A DNA stretch of 64,000 bases, taken from Pelomonas baiyunensis (GTDB lineage Bacteria; Pseudomonadota; Gammaproteobacteria; Burkholderiales; Burkholderiaceae_C). The notes beneath the pieces are model-generated. The model had not been told where the DNA came from, did not search any database, and saw only the letters and a program-made list of their open reading frames with translations. Where the stretch lies: the NCBI RefSeq assembly GCF_043555935.1, contig NZ_JBIGIB010000001.1, forward strand, positions 310,001 to 374,000, written 5' to 3'. A program made the translations under genes and the position numbers. Shown one piece after another: positions 1 to 10,234 of the stretch (positions are counted from its first letter, which is position 1; each line of letters starts with the position of its first letter).

Positions 1-825
1 CGCGACATGTTTCCGCCGGCCGATGCGCAGCGCGTCATGTCGCAGGTCACGCTCTTCTTCGGTGTGGCGCCGGCGATTGCCCCCATGGTGGGCGGCTTTT
101 TGTTCGTGCACGCCGATTGGCACTCCATCTTCTGGTTCCTGACCGCGGTGGGCGCGGCACTGCTGGTGGCCAACTGGCGCTTGCTGCCGGAAACGCTGCA
201 TCCGAACCTGGTTCAGCCCTTCCACGTGGGCGCGCTGATGCGCGAGTACTGGCGGTTGTGCAGCAGCCCCAAGTTCATGATGCTGGTGCTGGCCAGCGGC
301 ATCCCATTCAACGGCATGTTCCTGTACGTGCTGGCCACGCCGGTGTTCTTGGGTGAGCACCTGCATTTCGCGCCGCAGCAGTTCTTCTGGTTCTTCCTGT
401 GCTCCATCGGCGGCATCATGGCCGGCGCCTGGGTCAGCGGCCGGCTGGCCGGCAAGATGAGCCCGCAGCGCCAGATCATGCGGGGCTTTCGCATCATGTT
501 CGCGGTGTCGGTGGCCAACATCGGGCTGAACTTGTTCGCGCCGCTGAGCGCCTTCTGGGCGCTGCCCATGGTGGGCTTGTTCGCCTTCGGCTGGGCCATG
601 ATGGTGCCGGTGGTGACCCTGCTGGTGCTGGATCAGGCGCCCGAGCGGCGGGGCATGGCGTCGTCGCTGCAGGCCTGCATCGGCTCGGCCGCCAACGGGC
701 TGGTGGCGGGCTTGCTGGTGCCGCTGGTCATGCACTCCACGCTGGCGCTGGCGGTCACGTCGGCCGGCCTGATGCTGGTGGGCCTGGCGGCCTGGTACGG
801 GGTGCGCCGCTCGGTGGCGGCCTGA
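1..825 (+). CDS. Bcr/CflA-type MFS drug efflux transporter, C-terminal part (5' truncated)
   Basis: The reading frame is open from the first base of the window, so the gene begins upstream and only the last 274 codons are present; the ATG at 7 is internal. The remaining protein is very hydrophobic, with about eight membrane segments. It begins with the segment that ends in a Pro-Met-Val-Gly-Gly stretch followed by Leu-Pro-Glu-Thr-Leu, which is the order found after helix 5-6 in Bcr/CflA (DHA1) multidrug exporters. This family uses the proton gradient to expel drugs such as bicyclomycin and chloramphenicol across the inner membrane. The substrate cannot be told from the sequence. It is followed 52 bases later by the carbonic anhydrase gene on the same strand. 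Confidence 0.8.
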   Translation, partial: RDMFPPADAQRVMSQVTLFFGVAPAIAPMVGGFLFVHADWHSIFWFLTAVGAALLVANWRLLPETLHPNLVQPFHVGALMREYWRLCSSPKFMMLVLASGIPFNGMFLYVLATPVFLGEHLHFAPQQFFWFFLCSIGGIMAGAWVSGRLAGKMSPQRQIMRGFRIMFAVSVANIGLNLFAPLSAFWALPMVGLFAFGWAMMVPVVTLLVLDQAPERRGMASSLQACIGSAANGLVAGLLVPLVMHSTLALAVTSAGLMLVGLAAWYGVRRSVAA

Positions 826-877
826 TCGCCCGCAGCTTGGGCTCAAGCCTGCAGCGCGGCTGCCGAAATCCCGGGGT

Positions 878-1730
878 ATGAAGAAGCGTTGGGTTCTCTG
901 GGCTTGCCTGTGGGCATGCACGGCCCATGGCCAAGGTGCCAAGGAGCCGGTGGAGGTGCTGCGTCAGCGCCTGGCCGAGCGCTTGGCCACGCCGGGCGAG
1001 GGGCGCGCGGCCGTGAAGGCAGCGCCCAAGGCGCCGCGCGCGGAGAAGGGCGATGCGCACAAAGCGCCGCATTGGGGCTACACCGGCGACATCGGGCCTG
1101 AACATTGGGCCGAGTTGTCGCCCGAATTCAAGCAGTGCGCGGTGGGTACGCGCCAAAGCCCCATCGACATCCGCGACGGCCTGGCGGTCGACATGGAACC
1201 GATTCGCTTTGACTACCAGCCGGCCGCGTTCTCCGTGCTGGACAACGGCCACACCATCCAGGTGAAAGTGGCGGCCGGCAGCGGCATCACCGTGATGGGC
1301 CGCCGCTATGAGCTGCAGCAGTTCCACTTCCATCGCCCCAGTGAGGAGCGGGTGAACGGCAAGCAGTTCGACATGAGCGCGCACCTCGTGCACCGTGACG
1401 CCCAAGGCCGCCTGGCCGTGGTGGCGGTGTTGCTGGAGCGGGGCCGCGACGCGACCCCGCACCCCGCCGTGCAGGCGGTGTGGGCCAGCCTGCCACTGGA
1501 GAAGGGCGACGCCCTGGCCGGCCCGGCGCCGCTGGACCTGAACCTGCTCCTGCCTGCCGAGCGCGGCTACTTCACCTACATGGGCTCGCTCACGACGCCG
1601 CCGTGCAGCGAGGGCGTGTTGTGGATGGTGATGCGCCAGCCGGCGGTCGTCACCGCGCAGCAGCTGGAGGTGTTCGCCAAGCTCTACCCGATGAACGCCC
1701 GGCCGCTGCAGGCGGGCGCGGGCCGGGTGA

Positions 1731-1756
<26 letters not shown>
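878..1756 (+). CDS. Periplasmic alpha-class carbonic anhydrase
   Basis: The 292-residue protein hydrates CO2 to bicarbonate, probably in the periplasm. Residues 1-19 form a signal peptide ending in Thr-Ala-His-Gly-Gln-Gly. A linker rich in Ala, Lys and Arg follows, and then the alpha-CA domain from about residue 66 (His-Trp-Gly-Tyr) with the Gln-Ser-Pro-Ile-Asp-Ile motif. The three zinc ligands are His150 and His152 (Phe-His-Phe-His) and His169 (Ala-His-Leu-Val-His), and the Thr-Thr-Pro-Pro-Cys-Ser-Glu motif near the end is intact. The residue two before His169 is Ser where many bacterial members have Glu (human CA II Glu117). The gene ends 26 bases inside the converging histidine kinase gene. 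Confidence 0.92.
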
Positions 1757-4091
<2,335 letters not shown>

Positions 4092-4184
4092 GATGGGCTC
4101 ATGCTGCCATGAACAGGGGCCTGCAAAACAAAACGCGCCACGTCGCGGGGGGCGGCGGGGCGCGTGAAGGGGCTCATCCGAGGG

Positions 4185-4772
4185 TCAACCCTTGCCCAGC
4201 AGCGCGGGTTTCAGCGACGAATCCACCGGTTTGTCGCCCAGCCAGATCTTCAGCAGCGCGTTGTAGAAGCCGATGTCCTTCATCGGTTCACCTTGCTGCT
4301 TGCCGTTGAAGTACATGACGGTGCCGGTGTCGGGCACCCAGTCCACGGTCACGGTGTCGCCCTTCTTGGCTTGCGGAATGCTCACGAAGGCGTCACCGAA
4401 CTGCGCGAGTTGGTTCACGAACTTGGAGCGCTCGGCCTTGTCGGTGTTGGCGGTGATGCCGGCGAGGAAGGCCTGGCCGAGTTCGTCACCGGTCACTTCG
4501 CGCATCATGGTCAAGGAGAAGCGGCGCGGGCCGCTGGACTCGAAGATGGCGGCCGGGTTGTCCTTCTTCTCGGACAGGTACAGCGCCAGCACGTAGACCT
4601 TCACGACGATGCGGGTGCGCACGCCAGCGCCGTTGAGCTTGAGCTCCTTGCCGGCCACCTTCACCGAATCTTCCAGCTTCACGCCGGCCACTTCGGCGGC
4701 CTGGCCAAGGCCGGCGAGGCCCAGGGCCAGCGTCAGGCCAGTCAGCCAACGGGTGACGGGTTTCGTCTTCAT
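4185..4772 (-). CDS. Chalcone isomerase-like periplasmic protein
   Basis: The protein has 195 residues, with a signal peptide cut after about residue 25 (Gly-Leu-Gly-Gln-Ala-Ala). The rest matches the bacterial chalcone-isomerase-like fold: Gly-Val-Lys-Leu near the start, a Leu-Asn-Gly-Ala-Gly-Val-Arg-Thr segment, a Val-Lys-Val-Tyr-Val-Leu-Ala-Leu-Tyr-Leu strand and a C-terminal Ile-Trp-Leu-Gly-Asp-Lys-Pro-Val-Asp. In bacteria this fold is usually non-catalytic and may bind fatty acids or other lipids; true chalcone isomerase activity is not implied. It lies 32 bases after the chemoreceptor gene and 93 bases before the hybrid kinase gene on the same strand, so the three may share a transcript. 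Confidence 0.8.
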   Translation of the reverse strand: MKTKPVTRWLTGLTLALGLAGLGQAAEVAGVKLEDSVKVAGKELKLNGAGVRTRIVVKVYVLALYLSEKKDNPAAIFESSGPRRFSLTMMREVTGDELGQAFLAGITANTDKAERSKFVNQLAQFGDAFVSIPQAKKGDTVTVDWVPDTGTVMYFNGKQQGEPMKDIGFYNALLKIWLGDKPVDSSLKPALLGKG

Positions 4773-4804
4773 GCGGTCTCCTGTGGTTGGGAAAGTCGGG
4801 CGGG

Positions 4805-6361
4805 TCAGTGGCGGCCTTCAAGCTTGAAGAGGCTCACCACCTCTTCCAGCCCCTGGGCCTGCGTGCGCAGCGAGTCGGCCGCGGCGGCGGCTTCTTCCAC
4901 CAGGGCGGCGTTTTGCTGCGTGCTCTTGTCCATGTCGTGGATGGTATGCGTCACGCGTTCGATGCCGGAGCTTTGTTCGGCGCTGGCATGTGTGATCTCA
5001 CCCATGATGTCGGTCATCCGTTGCACGCTCGCCACCACGCCCTGCATGGTGCTGCCAGCCTTGGCCACGAGGTCGCTGCCCTGCGCCACCTTCTCCACCG
5101 AGTCGGCGATCAGGCGCTTGATTTCCTTGGCAGCGTCGGCGCTGCGGCCGGCCAGCGAGCGCACCTCGCCGGCCACCACCGCGAAGCCGCGTCCCTGCTC
5201 GCCGGCTCGTGCCGCTTCCACCGCAGCGTTCAACGCCAGGATGTTGGTCTGGAACGCAATGCCGTCGATCACGCTGATGATGTCCACGATTTTCTTGGAC
5301 GACGCGTCGATGCTGCCCATGGTGGTGACGACCTGCGCCACCACGGCGCCGCCTTCGGCGGCCACGGTGGACGCGGCCTGCGCCAGCTGGTTGGCCTGTT
5401 GGGCGTTCTGCGCGTTTTGCTGAACGGCGTCCGTCAGGGTCTTCATGGCCGACAGTGTTTGCTCCAGCGAGGCGGCCTGCGCCTCGGTGCGCACGGACAG
5501 GTCGAGGTTGCCACTGGCGATCTCGGACGAGGCGGAGGCGATGGACTCCGTGCCTTCGCGCACGCGGCCCACGATGCCCTTGAGGCTGTCGTTCATTTCG
5601 CGCAGGGCCTGCAGCAGGTCACCGGTTTCATCGCGGCTGCGCACTTCGATTTCGCTCGTCAGGTTGCCGGAGGCCACCTTGCGTGCGACGTTCACCGCGC
5701 CGCGCAGCGGGTTCACGATGCCGCGCGTGATGAGCACGCCCGTCAACACGCTGGCGCCAATGGCCGCGGCGGCCAGCACCAGCAGCAGCAGCGCCGTCTT
5801 GCGCGCCACGCTGTTGGACTTGGCACCCGCGGCGTCCATGGCGGTGTTGCGCGCTTCCACCAGCTTGTCCAGCGCGGCCATGTACTTCACCTGCGCCGCG
5901 CGCACCGAGAACTGGAACTTCAGCGGTGCGCCTTCGGTGTCGCCGGAGGCCACCGTCTTCACGAAGGACGCCTGGGCGGGCATGAATTTGGCGCGCGCTT
6001 CCTTCACGGCCTTCAACTGCTCCAGGCTGGCTTCGTCGGTCAGCAGGGGCTCCAGTTCAGCCATGGTTTTTTCATGGGCGGCCATCTGGCTGGCCACGGT
6101 GTCCAGCTCTTTCTTGATCTGGTCTTCGCCCGTCATGATGAGCGTGGTCATCATGCTGCGCACGGCGTCCCCCAACTCCCCCTTGGCCTTGTTGGCCAGC
6201 GCCACCGCCTTGTAGTCGGTGTTCAGCAACTGGCTGATCTCGCCGTTCAGGGTCTGGATGCCGAAGTAGCCCAGGCCGGCCATGGCCATCAGGCAGGCGA
6301 TCACCACCGCAAAGCCCGCCGTGAGGCGCTGGCCGATGCGCATGTGGGTGAGGAAGTTCAT
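4805..6361 (-). CDS. Methyl-accepting chemotaxis protein
   Basis: This chemoreceptor senses a ligand outside the inner membrane and controls the CheA kinase. The start at 6361 (Met-Asn-Phe-Leu-Thr-His-Met) is preferred over the upstream ATG at 6394 because an AAGGA ribosome site lies 7 bases before it. The order is: helix at about 9-30, periplasmic four-helix-bundle-type domain to about 185, second helix with many Ala/Leu, HAMP domain, then the long signalling coiled coil with the conserved hairpin Ile-Ala-Phe-Gln-Thr-Asn-Ile-Leu-Ala-Leu-Asn-Ala and Glu-Gln-Gly-Arg-Gly-Phe. The length is 518 residues, normal for the Tsr/Tar class. The C-terminus (Phe-Lys-Leu-Glu-Gly-Arg-His) lacks a CheR-binding NWETF-type pentapeptide. 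Confidence 0.93.
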   Translation of the reverse strand: MNFLTHMRIGQRLTAGFAVVIACLMAMAGLGYFGIQTLNGEISQLLNTDYKAVALANKAKGELGDAVRSMMTTLIMTGEDQIKKELDTVASQMAAHEKTMAELEPLLTDEASLEQLKAVKEARAKFMPAQASFVKTVASGDTEGAPLKFQFSVRAAQVKYMAALDKLVEARNTAMDAAGAKSNSVARKTALLLLVLAAAAIGASVLTGVLITRGIVNPLRGAVNVARKVASGNLTSEIEVRSRDETGDLLQALREMNDSLKGIVGRVREGTESIASASSEIASGNLDLSVRTEAQAASLEQTLSAMKTLTDAVQQNAQNAQQANQLAQAASTVAAEGGAVVAQVVTTMGSIDASSKKIVDIISVIDGIAFQTNILALNAAVEAARAGEQGRGFAVVAGEVRSLAGRSADAAKEIKRLIADSVEKVAQGSDLVAKAGSTMQGVVASVQRMTDIMGEITHASAEQSSGIERVTHTIHDMDKSTQQNAALVEEAAAAADSLRTQAQGLEEVVSLFKLEGRH

Positions 6362-6777
6362 GGGGTGTCCTTGCGTCTTGTCTCGTTGTGTCACCCGGTC
6401 GAGCCAGGCGGCTGTCGCGGTCTGCTACCGAAACTGCTTGAAATTCTCAATAGAAAACTGAACGCCACCTGATTCTGAGGGGCGGCGCGCCCCCGCGGGG
6501 TGTGACATGTGCGTCGATTTCGCTGCCTACGTCACGAACGGGGGCGGAAGTCGTCCCCCACCGTGGGGACAAACGCGAATGCGCCGGCGCCATGAATTCA
6601 AGCGGTACTTCGCAATATCGCCCCAAGTCCTTATTTCTAAACGCCTTTTTATTTCCGCCTGTACGAAACAACAGTCGGTTCTAAGTGCTTGATTTCATTG
6701 AAAAAACTTGTTCGCGAACCTTGACCCTTTGTGGGGTGCCACTTAAAGTGGGAGGAAGTGTCGTTTCGTGGTGAAAA
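6362..6777. other. 416-base intergenic region between the chemoreceptor and mraZ
   Basis: No gene is seen here. The region serves two diverging transcripts. The half near mraZ (about 6610-6720) is clearly AT-richer than its surroundings. Two short perfect hairpins are visible: GGGGCG/CGCCCC at 6479-6493 and GTCCCC/GGGGAC at 6553-6570; neither is followed by a T run, so they are not obvious terminators. The mraZ promoter and its operator are listed separately. I saw no convincing flagellar sigma-28 promoter for the chemoreceptor. Confidence 0.6.
6721..6749 (+). promoter_or_regulatory. Probable sigma-70 promoter of the mra/dcw cluster
   Basis: TTGACC at 6721-6726 and TAAAGT at 6744-6749 are separated by 17 bases, matching five of six and four of six positions of the consensus boxes. 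It is the best promoter match in the gap and sits about 30 bases before the mraZ start. Its -10 box touches the MraZ-like repeats, as expected for an autoregulated promoter. Confidence 0.6.
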
Positions 6778-6783
6778 GTGTCG
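6749..6783 (+). promoter_or_regulatory. Candidate MraZ operator (10-base-period TG repeats)
   Basis: Four units starting with TG are spaced every 10 bases: TGGGA (6749), TGTCG (6759), TGGTG (6769) and TGTCG (6779). MraZ is known to bind direct repeats of TGGGN separated by 5 bases in front of its own gene. Only the first unit is an exact match, and the others are degenerate; the last lies inside the mraZ coding sequence. Another TGGGG is at 6732. The spacing and location are seen directly; binding by MraZ is inferred. Confidence 0.5.
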
Positions 6784-7218
6784 GAAATCGTCTTTCAGGG
6801 AGCCTCCAACTTGGCCTTAGATGCCAAGGGACGCCTGAGCGTGCCCAGTCGACACCGCGATGCCCTGCAGCTGCTTTGCCAGGGGCGCCTGACGATCACC
6901 AAGCACCCGGACGGCTGTCTCATGGTGTTCCCGCGCCCGGCGTGGGAGGTCTTCCGTGACAAGGTCGCTGCGCTGCCAATGTCGGCCGCGGGCTGGAAGC
7001 GGGTGTTCCTCGGCAACGCCATGGATGTGGAGATCGACTCCGCGGCCCGCGTGCTCATCTCGCCGGAGCTGCGCAAGAGCGCGGGCCTGAAGAGCGACGT
7101 GATGCTGCTGGGCATGGGCAGCCACTTCGAGTTGTGGGATGCCGAGGCGCATGCCGCGCACGAGGCCGAAGTGATGGCCGGCCCGCTGCCGGACGCGCTG
7201 AAGGACTTCAGTTTCTGA
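6778..7218 (+). CDS. mraZ: Transcriptional regulator MraZ
   Basis: The 146-residue protein has two AbrB-like MraZ repeats: Phe-Gln-Gly-Ala with Leu-Asp-Ala-Lys-Gly-Arg-Leu-Ser-Val-Pro-Ser-Arg at residues 6-25, and Glu-Ile-Asp-Ser-Ala-Ala-Arg-Val-Leu-Ile near residue 85. MraZ forms a ring-shaped oligomer that binds repeats in its own promoter and represses the dcw operon. The GTG at 6778 gives the usual length and N-terminus; the ATG codons downstream would remove the first repeat. It is the first gene of a same-strand run of 15 genes and is followed 10 bases later by rsmH. Confidence 0.95.
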   Translation: MSEIVFQGASNLALDAKGRLSVPSRHRDALQLLCQGRLTITKHPDGCLMVFPRPAWEVFRDKVAALPMSAAGWKRVFLGNAMDVEIDSAARVLISPELRKSAGLKSDVMLLGMGSHFELWDAEAHAAHEAEVMAGPLPDALKDFSF

Positions 7219-7228
7219 GGGGCGGGGC

Positions 7229-8170
7229 ATGAGCGACACCACTGCATTCCGCCACACCACCGTGCTGCTGGATGAGGCCGTGCACGGCGTGCTGGCCCGC
7301 CCGGACGGCGTCTACGTGGACGGCACCTTCGGCCGTGGCGGGCATTCGCGCCTGCTGCTGAGCCAGCTGGCCCCCACCGGGCGGCTGATCGCCATCGACC
7401 GCGACCCCGAAGCGATTGCGGCTGCGGCCGCCATCACCGACCCGCGGTTTTCCATCCTGCACAGCGCGTTCGCGGACATGGCCGAGCAGCTCGCCGCCAT
7501 CGGCGTGCACGAGGTGGATGGCGTGCTGCTGGACCTGGGTGTGTCCAGCCCGCAGATCGACAACCCCGCGCGCGGGTTCAGCTTCCGGTTCGACGGCCCG
7601 CTGGACATGCGCATGGACACGACCCGCGGCGAAAGCGCCGCGGATTTCCTCGCCACGGCCGAGGAACGCGAGATTGCACGGGTGATTCGGGACTATGGCG
7701 AAGAACGGTTTGCTGGCCAGATTGCAAAGGCGGTTGTTGCTCGCCGGGAAGCCGGTGCGCCGCTCACGCGCACCGACGAACTGCGCGAACTCGTGGCTCG
7801 CACGGTCAAGACCCGCGAGCCCGGACAAGACCCGGCGACCCGCACCTTTCAAGCCCTTCGGATTCATGTCAATGGAGAGCTTCAGGAGTTGGAGCAAGGG
7901 CTGAACGCCGCGCTGCGCCTGCTGCGCCCGGGCGGCCGCCTGAGCGTGATCAGCTTCCACTCGCTGGAGGACCGCCGCGTCAAGCAGTTCATCGCCGAGT
8001 ACAGCAAAGAGGTGTATGACCGCCGCGCCCCGTTTGCGCCGCCGGCACCGCTGATCCTGAACTCGCTGGGCCGCTTCAAGCCCACCGACGCCGAAGTGGC
8101 CGCCAACCCGCGCTCCCGCTCGGCCGTGCTGCGCGTGGCCGAGCGCACCGACGCGCCGCTTCGCGACTGA
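7229..8170 (+). CDS. rsmH: 16S rRNA (cytosine(1402)-N(4))-methyltransferase RsmH
   Basis: The 313-residue protein methylates N4 of C1402 in the P-site of 16S rRNA using S-adenosylmethionine. The N-terminus (His-Thr-Thr-Val-Leu-Leu-Asp-Glu-Ala) and the SAM loop Asp-Gly-Thr-Phe-Gly-Arg-Gly-Gly-His-Ser at residues 31-40 are typical, as are Asp-Leu-Gly-Val-Ser-Ser-Pro-Gln near 108 and the C-terminal Ser-Phe-His-Ser-Leu-Glu-Asp-Arg. It sits in its usual place between mraZ and ftsL. Confidence 0.97.
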   Translation: MSDTTAFRHTTVLLDEAVHGVLARPDGVYVDGTFGRGGHSRLLLSQLAPTGRLIAIDRDPEAIAAAAAITDPRFSILHSAFADMAEQLAAIGVHEVDGVLLDLGVSSPQIDNPARGFSFRFDGPLDMRMDTTRGESAADFLATAEEREIARVIRDYGEERFAGQIAKAVVARREAGAPLTRTDELRELVARTVKTREPGQDPATRTFQALRIHVNGELQELEQGLNAALRLLRPGGRLSVISFHSLEDRRVKQFIAEYSKEVYDRRAPFAPPAPLILNSLGRFKPTDAEVAANPRSRSAVLRVAERTDAPLRD

Positions 8171-8177
8171 ACCCGCC

Positions 8178-8441
8178 GTGGCCAAGATCAACCTCATGCT
8201 CCTCGTGGCGGTGCTGCTCAGCGGTGTGGTGCTGGTGCACAACGCGTACGAGTCGCGCCGCCTGTTTGCCGAACGTGAACGGGCCAAGAACGAAGGCCAG
8301 CGCCTGGCGTCCGACGCCGAGCGGCTGAAGGCCGAGCGCCACGCCCAGGCCACCAATCTGCGCGTGGAGCAGGTGGCCCGCGAGCGCCTGGGCATGCGCG
8401 TGATTTCGCCGGCACTCGTGGCCTCGGGGGTGACGCCATGA
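8178..8441 (+). CDS. ftsL: Cell division protein FtsL
   Basis: This is a small bitopic protein of 87 residues with a short cytoplasmic N-terminus, one membrane helix (about residues 5-20, Leu-Met-Leu-Leu-Val-Ala-Val-Leu-Leu) and a periplasmic coiled-coil region rich in Arg, Glu and Ala. FtsL joins FtsB and FtsQ to activate FtsWI at the septum. The start is a GTG 7 bases after rsmH; identity rests on size, topology and its place between rsmH and ftsI, since FtsL sequences diverge strongly. Its stop overlaps the ftsI start in an ATGA. Confidence 0.92.
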   Translation: MAKINLMLLVAVLLSGVVLVHNAYESRRLFAERERAKNEGQRLASDAERLKAERHAQATNLRVEQVARERLGMRVISPALVASGVTP

Positions 8442-10234
8442 GCAAGTCCGGCAAGGCCGCCAAGGCCGGTGCGCGCCCGCTGGCATCGGGGCGTTCGGTG
8501 AACTACTCCACCAGCCCGCTGCTCGCGTCCAAGACGCCGCCGTGGCGCTCGCGCTTTCTGGTGGCCCTGGTGGGCTTGGCGTTCGCCGGGCTGCTGGGGC
8601 GTGCGATTTATGTGCAGGTGGTGCACACCGAGTTCTTCCAGAAGCAGGGCGAGGCGCGCTACGCCCACACGCTGGAGTTGCCCGCCAGCCGCGGCCGCAT
8701 CAACGACCGCAGCGGCCAGGTGCTGGCTGCCAGTGTGGCCGTGCCGTCCATCTGGGCGATTCCCAAGGAAGTGGACGCGGAGCCCGCCAAGCGCGCCGAC
8801 CTGGCCAAGGCGCTGGGCCTGAGCGCCAAGGAACTCGAGGCGAAGCTGAACCCCGAAACCCGCTTCGTCTGGCTCAAGCGCCTGGCCGACGACGACACCG
8901 CCGCGAAGGTGAAGGCGCTGGGTTTGAAGGGCGTGTTCCAGGACCGCGAATACCGCCGCAAGTACCCCGAAGGCGAAGCGGCCGCGCACGTGGTGGGCTT
9001 CACCAACGTGGAAGACAAGGGTCAGGAGGGCGTGGAGCTGGCCTTCCAGAAGGAACTGCAGGGGCGCGATGGTTCGCGTTCGGTCGTGCGCGACCGCCTG
9101 GGCCGCGTCGTGGAAGACATTGGCGAGATCGTGCCCGCCACCAACGGCCGCGATGTGGACCTGTCGGTCGACTCCAAAGTGCAGTTCTTCGCCTACCAGC
9201 GCATCCGCGATGCCGTGGCCGAAAACAAGGCCAAGGCGGGTTCCGTGGTGGTGCTGGACGCCCAGACCGGCGAGGTGCTGGCCCTGGCCAACTTCCCAAG
9301 CTACGACCCGGGCAGCCGCCAGAACCTCTCGGGCGAGCAGCTGCGCAACCGGGCGCTGACCGACGTGTTCGAGCCCGGCTCCACGATGAAGCCCTTCATC
9401 GCCGCGCTGGCCATGGACACCGGCCGCGTGACGGCCGACACGCTGGTGGACACCGGCAACGGCAAGTACCCGTTCCAGGGTGCGGTCATCACCGACACCC
9501 ACGCCCACGGCGTGGTGCCGGTGCGCGAGGTCATCAAGTTCTCCAGCAACATCGGCGCCACCAAGCTCGCGATGCAGATGCAGCCGCGCGAGATGCACGA
9601 GATGTTCACGGCCATCGGCCTGGGCCAGCGGCCGCAGATCAACTTCCCCGGCGCCATCACCGGCAAGCTGCGCCCGTACAAAACCTGGCGCCCGATCGAA
9701 CAGGCCACCATGAGCTACGGCTACGGCCTGTCGGCCTCGCTGTTCCAGCTGGCGCGGGCCTACACCGTGTTCGCGCGCGATGGCGAAATCATTCCGGTCA
9801 GCATGCTGCGCCAGCCGCATGACCAGCCGGTGGCCGGCATCCGCGTGTTCAAGCCCGAGGTGGCGCGCGAAGTGCGCCTGATGCTGCAGGCCGCCGCCGG
9901 CCCCGGCGGCACCGCGCCGGACGCGCAAGTGCCGGGCTACAGCATCGGCGGCAAGAGCGGCACGGCCCACAAGCAGGAAGGCCGCGGCTATGCCAGCCAC
10001 AAGTACCGCAGCTGGTTCGTGGGCGTGGCCCCGATCAGCAAGCCGCGCATCGTGGTGGCGGTGATGGTGGATGAGCCCACGGCCGGCGTGTACTACGGCG
10101 GCAAGGTGGCCGGCCCGGTGTTCAGCCAGGTCACCGCGCAAACGCTGCGCCTGCTGGGCGTGCAGCCCGACCTCGACGTGAAGAGCCAGATCGTCGCCAA
10201 CAAGAACGCCGTGGCCACCGAGGAAAGCTTCTGA
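8438..10234 (+). CDS. ftsI: Peptidoglycan D,D-transpeptidase FtsI (PBP3)
   Basis: The 598-residue class B penicillin-binding protein cross-links septal peptidoglycan. One N-terminal membrane helix (about residues 34-53) is followed by the dimerisation domain and the transpeptidase domain. All three active-site motifs are intact: Ser315-Thr-Met-Lys, Ser369-Ser-Asn and Lys506-Ser-Gly-Thr. It overlaps ftsL by 4 bases and its last base is shared with the murE start, so translation is probably coupled along this stretch. Confidence 0.97.
   Translation: MSKSGKAAKAGARPLASGRSVNYSTSPLLASKTPPWRSRFLVALVGLAFAGLLGRAIYVQVVHTEFFQKQGEARYAHTLELPASRGRINDRSGQVLAASVAVPSIWAIPKEVDAEPAKRADLAKALGLSAKELEAKLNPETRFVWLKRLADDDTAAKVKALGLKGVFQDREYRRKYPEGEAAAHVVGFTNVEDKGQEGVELAFQKELQGRDGSRSVVRDRLGRVVEDIGEIVPATNGRDVDLSVDSKVQFFAYQRIRDAVAENKAKAGSVVVLDAQTGEVLALANFPSYDPGSRQNLSGEQLRNRALTDVFEPGSTMKPFIAALAMDTGRVTADTLVDTGNGKYPFQGAVITDTHAHGVVPVREVIKFSSNIGATKLAMQMQPREMHEMFTAIGLGQRPQINFPGAITGKLRPYKTWRPIEQATMSYGYGLSASLFQLARAYTVFARDGEIIPVSMLRQPHDQPVAGIRVFKPEVAREVRLMLQAAAGPGGTAPDAQVPGYSIGGKSGTAHKQEGRGYASHKYRSWFVGVAPISKPRIVVAVMVDEPTAGVYYGGKVAGPVFSQVTAQTLRLLGVQPDLDVKSQIVANKNAVATEESF

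Noticed and set aside
6362..6777. Short open frames in the chemoreceptor-mraZ gap (for example 6502-6684)
   Set aside because: They are under 75 codons, overlap one another on both strands and have no ribosome site or recognisable content.
7208..10141. A 977-codon open frame on the minus strand opposite rsmH-ftsL-ftsI
   Set aside because: It is rich in His, Gly, Ala and Arg without any recognisable motif and lies wholly opposite well-supported dcw genes; long antisense frames are normal in DNA of this G+C content.
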